The notes under the pieces are model-generated. The model made no database searches. It saw only the letters and a program-made list of their open reading frames with translations, and was not told where the DNA came from. A DNA stretch of 64,000 nucleotides from Kitasatospora sp. NBC_00458 (GTDB lineage: Bacteria; Actinomycetota; Actinomycetes; Streptomycetales; Streptomycetaceae). Shown in pieces: positions 18,165 through 27,469 of this stretch. The translations under genes were made by a program, and so were the position numbers. Location: positions 4,775,001 through 4,839,000 of the forward strand of contig NZ_CP107904.1 of the NCBI RefSeq assembly GCF_036013975.1, given 5' to 3'. Numbering within the stretch: position 1 is the stretch's first letter; each line of letters begins with the position of its first letter.

Positions 18165-19352
18165 ATGGCCACCGACCGACTCCTCGCCCAGCCCGGGCCG
18201 ACGCCCGACAGCGGGAGCGGACAGCAGTCGCAGCGCCCCTTCACCAGTCGTCTGCCGTCGCTGACCGGCCTGCGCTTCCCCGCCGCCCTTGCGGTCTTCG
18301 CCTACCACGCGGCCCTCCCCATCCCGACCCTGCGGCTCTTCGCCGACGACGGCACCGAGTTCCGCTTCGTCGACATCGCCGACCAGGCCGGCGGGCTCGG
18401 CGTCGCCTTCTTCTTCGTGCTCAGCGGCTTCGTGCTCACCTGGTCGGCCCGCGCCGACGACACGGCCACCGGGTTCTGGCGGCGAAGAATGGTCAAGATC
18501 GTCCCGAACTACGTGGTCGCCTGGGCGCTGGCCATGGTGCTGTTCGCGAGCACCTACACGCCGGCCAGGACCGCGATCGTCAACCTGCTGATGCTCCAGG
18601 TCTGGATACCCGACTTCAACACCTACTTCAGCGTCGACCCGCCGAGCTGGTCGCTGGGCGCCGAAGCCGTCTTCTACCTCTCCTTCCCCTTCCTGCACCG
18701 GGTGTTCCGGAAGATCCGCCCGGAGCGGCTGGTGTTCTGGATCGCCGGGGCGGTCGCGGCCATCGTCGCCACCCCCGCCGTCGCCTACCTGCTGCTGCCC
18801 GACACCCCGGGCGTCCCCGGCGGCTACGAGGGCTCGGTCTCGCAGTACTGGTTCAGCTACGTGCTGCCGCCGGTCCGGATGCTGGACTTCGCGCTCGGCA
18901 TGCTGGTCGCCCACGCGGTGCGCAGCGGCCGCTGGCGCAACATCGGGATGGTCTGGTCCGGCCTGCTGCTGGTGGCCGGCTACATCGCCACCCACTACGT
19001 GCCCTACCTGTACGCCCAGCGGGTCGTCACGGTCGTCCCGATCGCCCTGCTCATCGCGGCCGCCGCGATCGCCGACAACGAGGGGCGGTTCACGGTCTTC
19101 CGCAACCGGGCGATGACCTGGCTCGGCGAGATCTCCTTCGCCTTCTACCTGCTGCACTTCATCGTGCTGACCGAACTGCGTGACCTGCTCGGCACCAGGA
19201 TGTTCTCCACGGTGGAGGGAATCGGCCTGCTGCTCTTCGCGATCGCGGCGACCGTGCTGGTGTCCTGGGTGCTCTACCGGCTGGTCGAGGCCCCGATCAC
19301 CCGGCGGTTCTCCACCCCGCGCCGCGGCCGGCCCGCCGTCCGGAACGACTGA
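18165..19352 (+). CDS. Membrane acyltransferase, acyltransferase-3 (OafA/YrhL-like) family
   Basis: A 395-residue protein with about ten membrane segments. The family motif is LTGLRFPAALAVFAYHAALP (residues 34-53): the R of GLRF and the His of YHA are the expected catalytic and core residues. Next come GVAFFFVLSGFVLTWSARA and WSLGAEAVFYLSFPFL, followed by WLGEISFAFYLLHF. It probably O-acylates a sugar or a secondary metabolite using acyl-CoA at the membrane. The start ATG 18165 opens a rightward pair with the NmrA-like gene (104-base gap with tandem repeats). Confidence 0.88.
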   Translation: MATDRLLAQPGPTPDSGSGQQSQRPFTSRLPSLTGLRFPAALAVFAYHAALPIPTLRLFADDGTEFRFVDIADQAGGLGVAFFFVLSGFVLTWSARADDTATGFWRRRMVKIVPNYVVAWALAMVLFASTYTPARTAIVNLLMLQVWIPDFNTYFSVDPPSWSLGAEAVFYLSFPFLHRVFRKIRPERLVFWIAGAVAAIVATPAVAYLLLPDTPGVPGGYEGSVSQYWFSYVLPPVRMLDFALGMLVAHAVRSGRWRNIGMVWSGLLLVAGYIATHYVPYLYAQRVVTVVPIALLIAAAAIADNEGRFTVFRNRAMTWLGEISFAFYLLHFIVLTELRDLLGTRMFSTVEGIGLLLFAIAATVLVSWVLYRLVEAPITRRFSTPRRGRPAVRND

Positions 19353-19388
19353 CAGGCCCGGGGCGGACCCGCGACAGGCACGCCTCCG

Positions 19389-19421
19389 ACCCGCGACAGA
19401 CCCACGACAGACCCGCGACAG
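19389..19421. repeat. Three tandem copies of an 11-base unit
   Basis: ACCCGCGACAG, ACCCACGACAG and ACCCGCGACAG follow head to tail, with a fourth copy 22 bases upstream (19367-19377). The run sits between the acyltransferase stop and the next start. It could be slippage or clustered binding sites. Confidence 0.6.
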
Positions 19422-19456
19422 ACCGTGATGGACCGTCAAGAAAGCGAGCCGTTCCC

Positions 19457-20305
19457 ATGGGCAAGATCCTCGTCACCGGGGCGACCGGCCAGGTCGGCGC
19501 CGAGGTGCTGGCGCAGCTGCTGGCGGCCGGCGCCGACGTCCGGGCCGGCGCCCGGACCCCGGAGAAGCTGGCCCCGACCACCGCGGCCGAGACGGCCGTG
19601 CTCGACCTGACCGACCCGGAGACCTACGGACCGGCGCTGGCCGGGGTCGAGAAGGTCTTCCTCTACGCGGTGCCGCAGGGGACCGAGGGCTTCCTCGCGG
19701 CGGCGAAGGAGGCGGGCGTGCGGCACGTCGTGGTGCTCTCCTCGCAGACCGTGGTGGACGCCTTCCCGGTGCAGCGGCCGATCGTCGAGATGCACCGGGC
19801 GGTCGAGGCGGCCGTGGTCGCCTCCGGCATCCCCCACACCCTCCTGCGGCCGCACAACTTCGCCACCAACATCCTGATGTGGGGGTGGCCGGAGTCGATC
19901 CGCGCCGAGGGGCGGATCCGCTTCCCGTACCCCGGGTCGCACAGCGACGCGATCCACGAGAAGGACATCGCCGCGGTCGCCGTGGTCGCGCTGACCCAGC
20001 CCGGCCACGAGAACCAGGCGTACTTCATCAGCGGCCCGGCCTCGATCACCCAGCGCGAGCAGCTGGCCGTCCTGGCCGAGACGCTCGGCCGGCCGCTGGA
20101 GTTCGAGGAGCTCACCGACGCGCAGGCGCGCGAGGCGCTGGCCCCGATCGTGCCGGTCTGGGTGATGGACGCGGTGGTCGGCTACTGGGAGGGCTCCGAC
20201 GGCGTCCCCACCGAGGTCTCGGACACGGTGGAGAAGCTCACCGGCCGGCCGGCCCGGACCTTCGCGGAGTGGGCCCGCGACCACGTGGCGGACTTCACCG
20301 CCTGA
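19457..20305 (+). CDS. NmrA-like NAD(P)-binding protein
   Basis: A 282-residue atypical short-chain dehydrogenase. The dinucleotide motif GKILVTGATGQVGAEVLAQL sits at the N-terminus. VVVLSSQTVVDAF, LLRPHNFATNILMWG and the EKDIAAVAVVAL segment match the NmrA/azoreductase/quinone reductase 2 subgroup. It may be a redox sensor or a quinone reductase, and it is probably cotranscribed with the acyltransferase. The start is ATG 19457. The upstream spacer gives no strong ribosome site (AAGAAAGCGAG), so translation may be modest. Confidence 0.85.
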   Translation: MGKILVTGATGQVGAEVLAQLLAAGADVRAGARTPEKLAPTTAAETAVLDLTDPETYGPALAGVEKVFLYAVPQGTEGFLAAAKEAGVRHVVVLSSQTVVDAFPVQRPIVEMHRAVEAAVVASGIPHTLLRPHNFATNILMWGWPESIRAEGRIRFPYPGSHSDAIHEKDIAAVAVVALTQPGHENQAYFISGPASITQREQLAVLAETLGRPLEFEELTDAQAREALAPIVPVWVMDAVVGYWEGSDGVPTEVSDTVEKLTGRPARTFAEWARDHVADFTA

Positions 20306-20543
20306 CCCGTCCCGGCCGGGCGCCGTCCTCGCGGGGGCGGCCGGCCGGTGCCCGCCCGGCCGCCGGTGCCGGATCCGCCGCGACCGGCGGCTCCGGGGCC
20401 GGCGCCCGGAACCCGGCGGCCGGGAGCCCGGTGGCCGGGCCACCACCGCGAGCGCCGGACGGGTGGGCTGCGCACCTTAGCGGGAGGGGGCGCGGCGCCT
20501 AGCGTGAGGACGGCGCAGCCATCCGCGCATTCGAGGGGGATCA

Positions 20544-21911
20544 ATGAGCGGTCTCGCCCTGGGCACCGGCCTTCCGGTGCACGGCCTTCCGGTGCACGGC
20601 CTTCCGGTGCACGGCGTCCTGGCGTCCGGCGCCCCGGCGTCCGGAGCGCCCGCGCACGGCGTCCTGGCGTCCGGCGTCCCGGTGCACGGCCTCCCGGGGC
20701 AGGCCGCTCCGGCGTCCGGCCCTCCGGCGGCCCGGCAGCTGCCGGGCGGGCCCGGCCCGGGCCTCGACGCCTCGCACGACGTCCTGCTCCGGGAACTGTG
20801 CGCCGTGCTGTTCGCCTCGCTGCCCCGCAGCGACCAGCGGCAGAAGGGCGTCCAGTACCTGCGCGGACTGCTCGGCGCGCGCGGCCGCAAGTCGATCCGG
20901 AACATCGCCACGGTGGTCGGCGGCCAGGCCGCCGAACAGAGCCTGCACCACTTCATCACCAGCTCCACCTGGGACTGGGGGCCGGTCCGCCAGGCGCTGG
21001 CCCAGCACCTCGCCCGGATCGCCCCGCCGCAGGCGTACGTGCTGCGGCCCATGGTGATCCCGAAGGCCGGCGACCACTCGGTGGGCGTGGACCGCCGGTT
21101 CATCCCGGCCCTCGGCCAGGTGCTCAACGCCCAGCAGGCGGTCGGGGTCTGGGCCGCCTCGGAGAGCTTCAGCGGCCCGGTCAACTGGCGCCTGCACCTG
21201 CCGCAGGCGTGGCTGGACAACGAGCCCAGACGCAGCCAGGCGCTGATCCCGGACGAGGTGGACGCGGAGACCCTCGGCGACTGCGCGCTGGAGGCGGTGC
21301 TCGGGCTGCCGGCCCGCTGGGGCCTGCCGCTGCGCCCGGTGGTGACGGACGCCCGGGACACGGACGGGCTGCGGATGGTGCGCCGGCTGCGGGCCGAGCG
21401 GCTGCCGATGCTGGTCCGGGTCGGCGGCTCGTTCCCGCTGCTGCCGGTGGGGCCGGTGCTGCCGGGCCGGCCGCCCGGCCCGGGGCCCGCCTACCGGCTG
21501 ATGACGGCGGCCCGGGAGCTGCGCCGGCCGGTGGTCTGGTCGGGCCCGGCCGGCGGGCTGCGCAACGGTCTGATCGCCTCGGTCCCGGTCCGGCTGCCCG
21601 GACGCGGTACGGGCTCCGGCCGTGACGGGCGGGGCGGCGGGGAGCTGGCGCTGGTCGGGGTGGGCGCGCCCGGGCGGCTCTGGCCGGCCGAGCTCTGGCT
21701 CACCGACCTGGTGGACCTCCCGGCGGCCGCCCTGGTCCGGCTGGCCCGGCTGACCGACCGGGTGGCCCGGGACTTCGCCAGGACCGCCGACCGGGTCGGG
21801 GTGCGGGACTTCGCCGGGCGCTCGTTCAGCGGCTGGCACCGGCACATCACGCTGGCCTCGGCGGCCCACGCGGTGGCGGTGCTGGCCCGCGGGGACGACC
21901 GGCGGGTGTGA
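20544..21911 (+). CDS. Domesticated IS701-type transposase-like protein
   Basis: A 455-residue protein. Residues from about 70 on follow the IS701/DDE_5 fold (LLRELCAVLFASLPRSDQRQ, YLRGLLGARGRKSIRNIA, then HSVGVDRRFIPALG, VNWRLHLPQAWL and VVTDARDTDG). In active IS701 enzymes the strand before HSVGV carries IDDTG.PKKG. Here it reads VLRPMVIPKAGDHSVGV, so the first catalytic aspartate is missing. The N-terminus has nucleotide-exact repeats (GLPVHGLPVHGLPVHG). No inverted repeats flank it. I infer a captured, catalytically dead protein, perhaps regulatory, at the edge of the cluster. Confidence 0.65.
   Translation: MSGLALGTGLPVHGLPVHGLPVHGVLASGAPASGAPAHGVLASGVPVHGLPGQAAPASGPPAARQLPGGPGPGLDASHDVLLRELCAVLFASLPRSDQRQKGVQYLRGLLGARGRKSIRNIATVVGGQAAEQSLHHFITSSTWDWGPVRQALAQHLARIAPPQAYVLRPMVIPKAGDHSVGVDRRFIPALGQVLNAQQAVGVWAASESFSGPVNWRLHLPQAWLDNEPRRSQALIPDEVDAETLGDCALEAVLGLPARWGLPLRPVVTDARDTDGLRMVRRLRAERLPMLVRVGGSFPLLPVGPVLPGRPPGPGPAYRLMTAARELRRPVVWSGPAGGLRNGLIASVPVRLPGRGTGSGRDGRGGGELALVGVGAPGRLWPAELWLTDLVDLPAAALVRLARLTDRVARDFARTADRVGVRDFAGRSFSGWHRHITLASAAHAVAVLARGDDRRV
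20568..20612. repeat. Three exact tandem 15-base repeats at the 5' end of the IS701-like gene
   Basis: GGCCTTCCGGTGCAC is repeated at 20568, 20583 and 20598, in frame. It encodes LPVHG repeats, and degenerate copies continue to about 20720. Confidence 0.9.
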
Positions 21912-21918
21912 CGCCGCG

Positions 21919-23847
21919 TCAGACCGCCCGGCCTGGCGGGTCGTTGCGCGCGGCACGGTCCAGCAGGACGCGCCGCACGCTGCAGAGCTTGAGCGCCAGC
22001 TGGACCTCGAAGGCCCGCTCGGGCTTCTGCCAGTCCGGGCCGAGCAGTTCGCCGATCCGCTCCAGCCGCCGGGCCACCGTGTTGGGGTGGACGTGCAGCT
22101 TCTGCGCGGCGTGGGTCGGACTGTTGCCGGTCTCGAAGTACGCCTGGAGCGTGCGGGTCAGCTCGGTGAGCCGCTGCCGGTCGTAGTCGAGGACCGGACC
22201 GACGGCCGACTCGATGAATCCCTCGATGTCATGGTTGTCCGCCAACAGTACGCCCACGAAGCCGAGTTCACGGACGGATGCGGCGCGGCCGACGGCGCCG
22301 AGCGAGGTCATCGCGTCGAGGCAGCGCAGTGCCTCCTGGTAGCCGTGGAACACCGAGGTCGGATCGGAGACCGGGCCGGCCGCGCTGACCGTCACCGGGA
22401 TGCCGAGCAGCGGGGTCAGCTCCTCCGAGACGGCGCGCGCGGCCGTCCCCGGATCACTGCCGGGCAGCAGCAGGACGGCCCGGCCGTTGTGGACCCGCTT
22501 CAGCCCGCTCATCCGGTGGGCGTACAGGTTGGCCCAGGTGGCGGCCTTGCCCTGGGCCTCCCCCTCGGGCCGGGCCACCACCAGGACGTGTGCGGTGGAG
22601 AGGTCGATGCCCAGTCGGCGGGCGCGCAGCGCGAGTTGCTGCGGCGGGCGCTGCGGGCTGGCCAGCAGCTCGTCGAGGAGCTCGTCCCGGACGTGGCCGG
22701 GCGGCCCGACCGGCCCGGCGGCCCGGCCGCCCTCCAGCAGCAGCGCCACCGCGACGGCCTGCGCCACGCTCTGGCAGAACTCCGCGGCCAGGTCGGCCCG
22801 CCCGTTGGCCGGGCGGGCCAGCAGGGTGCCCAGGTCGGTGGAGCCGGCACGGACCGGGGCGGCCCAGAGCGGGCCCGCCAGCCGGACCGGCCGGCCGGCG
22901 GCGTGGGTGTCCACCGCGGTGGCGACCACGGTGGGTTCGTCCAGCTCGGGCAGGTCGCCGGCCGAGGCGACCACCGTGCCGTCGGTGGCGTACACCCGCA
23001 GGCCGAGGTCGAGGCGGCGGCCGGCGTCCCGGACCAGGGCGTGCGGGTCGCCGCCGGAGAGCGCCAGGTCGACCAGGGCGCGGTGGGCCGCCCCGAGTTC
23101 GCCGAGGGGCCCGTCGGGCGGCGGTCCGGCGGCCGGCCGGGCGGCGAGCTCCAGGAGCCGGGCCTTCTCGACCGCCACCCCGGCGAGGTCGCCGAGTGCG
23201 GCCAGCAGCGAGATCTCGTCGGTGGTGAAGCGGCGGACCTTGCGTTCGGCGGCGTACAGCACGCCGAACGGGCGGGCGCGGTGGCCGAGCGGGACGGCCA
23301 CCACGGCGTGCAGGCCCTCGGCGCGGACCGCCTCGTCGATCACCGGGCTGTGCCGGATCCGGTCGTCGGCCAGGTAGTCCGGGGTCCAGAACGGCGCGGG
23401 GTCGGCGAGCACGCCGGCGCCCAGGCCGAAGCCTTCGGGGATCCGCAGGCCGACGGCGAGGCACCCGGCCGGGCCGTCGGTGGTGCGGATCCGGATCTGC
23501 CCGTGCTCCTCGTCGACCGTGGTCAGGTAGGCCACGTCGGTGCCCAGCAGCAGCCGGGCCCGGCGGGTGATCACCCTCAGCAGGCCGTCCAGGTCGTACG
23601 GCAGCGCCAGGTCGCGGGCGGTGTCGGCGAGCGCGGCGAGTCCGGCCTCGCGCCGGCGGCGGCGCTGCGACTGTGAGCGTATGGAGAGGCCGAGCTGTTC
23701 GATCCGGCCCAGCGCCTCCCGTTCCCGGGGTGACGCACAGATCTTCCGGGCCTGCTCGACCAGCTCCTCCAGCTGGGCGGCGGGCGCCTCGCTGGCCAGC
23801 AACTCCAGGACGTTGAACGCGATTGAGTCGGCCGACCGTCGCGTCAT
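21919..23847 (-). CDS. GAF-domain transcriptional regulator with PucR-type HTH
   Basis: A 642-residue cytoplasmic regulator. A GAF sensor domain spans about 85-235 (LDGLLRVITRRARLLLGTDVAYL, then GLHAVVAVPLGHRARPFGVL). A central CdaR/GGDEF-like region follows, and the C-terminal PucR helix-turn-helix is AAQKLHVHPNTVARRLERIG near 600. ATG 23847 is preceded by GGGGGGAGGGAAGG. Such proteins often sit inside Streptomyces biosynthetic clusters as pathway activators. It stands between the IS701-like gene (convergent with it) and the transaldolase. I infer that it controls the cluster to its right. Confidence 0.85.
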   Translation of the reverse strand: MTRRSADSIAFNVLELLASEAPAAQLEELVEQARKICASPREREALGRIEQLGLSIRSQSQRRRRREAGLAALADTARDLALPYDLDGLLRVITRRARLLLGTDVAYLTTVDEEHGQIRIRTTDGPAGCLAVGLRIPEGFGLGAGVLADPAPFWTPDYLADDRIRHSPVIDEAVRAEGLHAVVAVPLGHRARPFGVLYAAERKVRRFTTDEISLLAALGDLAGVAVEKARLLELAARPAAGPPPDGPLGELGAAHRALVDLALSGGDPHALVRDAGRRLDLGLRVYATDGTVVASAGDLPELDEPTVVATAVDTHAAGRPVRLAGPLWAAPVRAGSTDLGTLLARPANGRADLAAEFCQSVAQAVAVALLLEGGRAAGPVGPPGHVRDELLDELLASPQRPPQQLALRARRLGIDLSTAHVLVVARPEGEAQGKAATWANLYAHRMSGLKRVHNGRAVLLLPGSDPGTAARAVSEELTPLLGIPVTVSAAGPVSDPTSVFHGYQEALRCLDAMTSLGAVGRAASVRELGFVGVLLADNHDIEGFIESAVGPVLDYDRQRLTELTRTLQAYFETGNSPTHAAQKLHVHPNTVARRLERIGELLGPDWQKPERAFEVQLALKLCSVRRVLLDRAARNDPPGRAV

Positions 23848-24021
23848 GACCTTCCCTCCCCCCAGGCCCTCCCGAGCAGAAGGAGTGCGTGACGGCCTGC
23901 AAATCGGAAGGTATGCGGGGGCGGATGTTCCCGTCAAGCACAGGTCCGGGCCGGTCGCCGGGCCGTCGGCGCGGTGCCCGGCGGCGCCGGACGGGTGGAG
24001 GTGATGGTTCGTCAAAGATCC

Positions 24022-25197
24022 TCAGGTGCCCCGGAGTCGGGCCGGTTCGCTGTCTCCGTGCAGGTCGGCCGGGCGGGCCAGCCGGGTGGCGGCCGAGGCG
24101 TGCAGCCGCAGCCAGTGGTCGATCAGCCGCGGCACGCTGTCCTCCTCCAGCCGCCGCACCACCGCGCAGTAGTCGATGCCGAGCCGGCCCAACCGGTCGA
24201 GCACCGCCTGGGCCGCCTCGTGCCGGCCCATCAGGGTGTCGCCGTCGAGGCGGAGCATGCGGACCGCCTCGTCCAGCACCGGCCGGGTCATCGCGTGCGC
24301 GGTGCCCCAGGAGACCAGGCCGGCCACGTACCGGGCCTGCGCGGCGGCGGCGCCGGCCAGCGCGGAGTCGGTCCACAGCAGCCGCTGCGGCCGGGCCCCG
24401 GAGGCGCGCAGGGTGCGCCAGCGGCCGTCGCCCAGCCGCTCCTCGTACGCCCGGTACATCAGCCGGGCCGCCGCCTGGGCGGTCAGGCCGCGCAGCGCGA
24501 GGGCGTCCGGGGTGCCGAGGGCGGTCAGCCGCCGGTCGATCTCCTGGTCGACCCGGCCGACCGGCAGCGACGCCACCGAGGCGATCGCCGCCAGCGGCCG
24601 GCCGGCCGCCAGCGCCTGTTCCAGGCCGTCGAAGTAGGCGTCCACCACCTGCCCGTAGCGGTGCACCGAGAACAGCCCGGTCGCGTGCACCCCGAGGCCG
24701 AGGCCGACGCAGTCGCGGATCGCGCCCAGCCCCTCGGGGGTGGCCGGGATCTTCACCAGCAGATTGGGCCGGTCCACCGCGCGGGCCAGTTCGACGGCCT
24801 CGGCGGTGGTCGCCGCCGGATCGTGGGCCAGCCGCGGGTCGAGGTCCGCCGAGACCAGGCCGTCGTGGCCGTGGGCGGTGCGGAAGACGTCCAGGAACTG
24901 GTCGCAGACCAGCCGCAGGTCGTGCACCGAGGCGGCCCACACCGAGCCCTCGGGGGAGACGTCGTGCCCGGCGAGCCGGGCGAGCTGCTCGGCGTAGACC
25001 GGGTCCCGGCGCAGCCGGCCGGCCAGCAGCGCCGGGTTGGTGGTGGCGCCGCGCAGGCCGGTCTCGTCGATCAGCCGGCCGAGCAGGCCCGAGGTGGCCA
25101 GGCCGCGGTGGATCCCGTCCAGCCAGGGGGAGACGCCTTCGGCGATCAGCGGCCGCAGGTCTCGTCGACTGGGTGGGGCGGCCGGCGGTTTCTTCAC
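24022..25197 (-). CDS. tal: Transaldolase
   Basis: Transaldolase exchanges dihydroxyacetone units in the pentose phosphate pathway, yielding erythrose 4-phosphate. GTG 25197 gives 391 residues, somewhat longer than usual; the frame is open further up to 25323, but family similarity begins near LRPLIAEGVSPWLDGI. Signatures: GLRGATTNPALLAG, the Schiff-base lysine in NLLVKIPATPEGL (near 152) and SVHRYGQVVDAYFDGLE. Its place next to a DAHP synthase gene suggests a second copy that raises erythrose 4-phosphate for the shikimate-type cluster. It is divergent from the main operon. Confidence 0.9.
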   Translation of the reverse strand: MKKPPAAPPSRRDLRPLIAEGVSPWLDGIHRGLATSGLLGRLIDETGLRGATTNPALLAGRLRRDPVYAEQLARLAGHDVSPEGSVWAASVHDLRLVCDQFLDVFRTAHGHDGLVSADLDPRLAHDPAATTAEAVELARAVDRPNLLVKIPATPEGLGAIRDCVGLGLGVHATGLFSVHRYGQVVDAYFDGLEQALAAGRPLAAIASVASLPVGRVDQEIDRRLTALGTPDALALRGLTAQAAARLMYRAYEERLGDGRWRTLRASGARPQRLLWTDSALAGAAAAQARYVAGLVSWGTAHAMTRPVLDEAVRMLRLDGDTLMGRHEAAQAVLDRLGRLGIDYCAVVRRLEEDSVPRLIDHWLRLHASAATRLARPADLHGDSEPARLRGT

Positions 25198-25445
25198 TGC
25201 GGGATCACTGCTCCTCGGCTCTGCGGCGGCCCGAAAACGGTGCCGGGCACCGAGGATAGGGAGCAATTCGTGCCCGGAAAAGTCACTTCCCCGGTCAATG
25301 TCAGGTCGGGTCGAACGGGACATCTGATGAGTATTTGATGGACTGCGACGCCACCTGACGAAGTGCCGGGAACTCCGTTGGCCGACCCGCTGTCCACCGT
25401 CAAGGATCAGCTGAACGCGCCCCCGTCACCGAGGAGTTCGCTGCC

Positions 25446-26063
25446 ATGACCACCATTGCCGTCATCTATTACTCGTCGACCGGAAATGTCGCCCGGCTGG
25501 CCGGGGCGGCGGCGGCCGCCGCGGAGAAGGCCGGTGCCGAGGTGCGGCTGCGCCGGATCGCGGACCTCCCCGACGACACCTACGTGCCCGGGACCGAGGA
25601 CGCCGCGCGGGAGCTGCGGGAGCGCACCGCGGACGTCCCCGTGGCCGACCTCGCCGACCTGGCCTGGGCGGACGGCATCCTGGTCGGCACCCCGGTCCGG
25701 TTCGGCCTGCCGGCCGCGCCGGTCCTGCGGTTCGTCGACTCCACCGCGCCGCTGTCGATCCCGGGCGGGCTGGCGAACAAGGCGGTCTCGGCGTTCACCT
25801 CGGGCTCCGCGCCGCGCGGCGGCCACGAGACCACGATCCTGGCGCTGCACAACGTGTTCTGTCACTGGGGCTCGCTGATCCTGGCCACCGGCTCCACCGA
25901 CCCGGTGCTGTTCCAGCCCAACAACGGCAACCCGTACGGCGCCAGCGCGGTCTCCCGGAACGTGCCCGGGCAGGTCCACGAGGAGAACATCGCCGCCGTC
26001 GAGTACCAGGCCCGCCGCGTGGTCCGGGTCGCCGGCCTGGTCCGGGGCCTCGACACGCCCTGA
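25446..26063 (+). CDS. WrbA-type NAD(P)H:quinone oxidoreductase (flavodoxin-like)
   Basis: A 205-residue flavodoxin-fold protein. The FMN phosphate loop YYSSTGNVARLA is at residues 8-19, and GILVGTPVRFGLPAAPVLRF (near 75-95) and KAVSAFTSGSAPRGGHETT (near 115) are the WrbA/Type IV NQO segments. It gives two-electron reduction of quinones with FMN. ATG 25446 follows GAGGAG by nine bases and opens the rightward biosynthetic operon. It may protect against a quinone or quinone-diazide product, or provide reduced flavin to a pathway monooxygenase. That role is inferred from context. Confidence 0.85.
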   Translation: MTTIAVIYYSSTGNVARLAGAAAAAAEKAGAEVRLRRIADLPDDTYVPGTEDAARELRERTADVPVADLADLAWADGILVGTPVRFGLPAAPVLRFVDSTAPLSIPGGLANKAVSAFTSGSAPRGGHETTILALHNVFCHWGSLILATGSTDPVLFQPNNGNPYGASAVSRNVPGQVHEENIAAVEYQARRVVRVAGLVRGLDTP

Positions 26064-26118
26064 GTACCGGGGCCGTGGACCTGGCACAGGCCGGCCCCCA
26101 ACCGTGAGGGAGACGTCA

Positions 26119-27294
26119 GTGGACAACCTGCTCGTGGGATCGCTCGCCGGCCGCCCCGCAAGACAGCAGCCGGACTGGCCGAATCTCTTCGAACTCGATT
26201 CCGTCAAAAAGGAGTTGGCCGAAAAACCCGCCTTGGTGGCGGCCGCCGACGTGCACCGCCTGCGCACGCTGCTCGGCGAGGTCGCCGAAGGCCGCGCACA
26301 CGTGCTCCAGGCCGGCGACTGCGCCGAGGACCCCCTGGAGTGCACCGCCGGGGACGTCGCCCGCAAGGCCGGGCTGCTGGACGCCCTGGCCGGCCTCCTG
26401 AAGATCGCCACCCACCGCCCGGTGGTGCGGATCGGCCGGATCGCCGGCCAGTTCGCCAAGCCCCGCTCACACCCCACCGAACGCTGCGACGGCGTCGAAC
26501 TCCCCGTCTACCGGGGCCACATGGTCAACGGGCCGGAACCCGACCCGGTCCAGCGCACCCCCGACCCGCGCCGCCTGCTGACCGGCTACGACGCCGCCCG
26601 GCAGGCCATGGTCCACCTCGGCCGGCTCGCCCCCGGCGAACCCTCCGCCGCCTGCCCGCCGGTGTGGACCAGCCACGAGGCCCTGCTGCTCGACTACGAA
26701 CTGCCGCTGGTCCGCCGCGACGAGGAGGGCCGACCGCTGCTCGCCTCCACGCACTTCCCGTGGATCGGCGAACGGACCCGGCAGCCCGACGGCGCCCACG
26801 TCGCGCTGCTCGCCCGGGTGGCCAACCCGGTCGGCTGCAAGGTCGGCCCGGGCACGACCCCGGACGAGCTGCTCCGGCTCTGCGCCCTGCTCGACCCCGG
26901 CCGGGAGCCGGGCCGCCTCACCCTGATCGCCCGGCTGGGCGCCGACCGCGTCGCCCAGGTCCTCCCCGGGCTGGTCCGGGCCGTGCGGGCCGCCGGACAC
27001 CCGGTGGTCTGGCTCACCGACCCGATGCACGGCAACACCTTCAGCCGGCCCGACGGCCTGAAGACCCGCCTGGTGGAGACCGTCGTCCGGGAGGTCGAGG
27101 GCTTCCAGCAGGTGGTCCGCGCCGAGGGCGGCACCGCCGGGGGCCTGCACCTGGAGACCACGCCCGACGACGTCACCGAGTGCGCCGACGACGAGGCCGG
27201 GCTCGGCCGGGTCGGCGACAAGTACACGAGCTTCTGCGACCCGCGGCTCAACCCGGGCCAGGCGATCGCCGTGGTGTCCGCCTGGCGCGCCTGA
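26119..27294 (+). CDS. phzC: DAHP synthase, class II short form (PhzC-like)
   Basis: The enzyme condenses phosphoenolpyruvate with erythrose 4-phosphate, the entry to the shikimate pathway. GTG 26119 (after AGGGAG) gives 391 residues, the short plant-type form seen in phenazine and other secondary clusters. Signatures: LLGEVAEGRAHVLQAGDCAE (near 55), GRIAGQFAKPRS, YRGHMVNG, TSHEALLLDYE, GCKVGPGTT, WLTDPMHGNT and GGLHLETTPDDVTEC. The short N-terminus suggests loss of normal feedback inhibition, as is usual in secondary copies. It is followed by three further genes of the same branch. Confidence 0.93.
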   Translation: MDNLLVGSLAGRPARQQPDWPNLFELDSVKKELAEKPALVAAADVHRLRTLLGEVAEGRAHVLQAGDCAEDPLECTAGDVARKAGLLDALAGLLKIATHRPVVRIGRIAGQFAKPRSHPTERCDGVELPVYRGHMVNGPEPDPVQRTPDPRRLLTGYDAARQAMVHLGRLAPGEPSAACPPVWTSHEALLLDYELPLVRRDEEGRPLLASTHFPWIGERTRQPDGAHVALLARVANPVGCKVGPGTTPDELLRLCALLDPGREPGRLTLIARLGADRVAQVLPGLVRAVRAAGHPVVWLTDPMHGNTFSRPDGLKTRLVETVVREVEGFQQVVRAEGGTAGGLHLETTPDDVTECADDEAGLGRVGDKYTSFCDPRLNPGQAIAVVSAWRA

Positions 27295-27469
27295 CCCGGG
27301 CACGGCACCCGGCGGACCACCCCGCCCGGCGCGATCACCGCGCACAGCGGACCACCCCGCACGTCCCCGTCCCCCGTACGCCCCCGTCCCACCCACGACC
27401 CCGCGTGCACAACCCCCAACCCACACCGCCGGCCCGCACCCCCGGGCCGACCCCAGGGAGGTCTGGCAC

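Noticed and set aside
24022-25323. Upstream extension of the transaldolase to 25323
   Set aside because: The extra 42 residues show no similarity to transaldolases and cover the divergent promoter region. GTG 25197 fits better.
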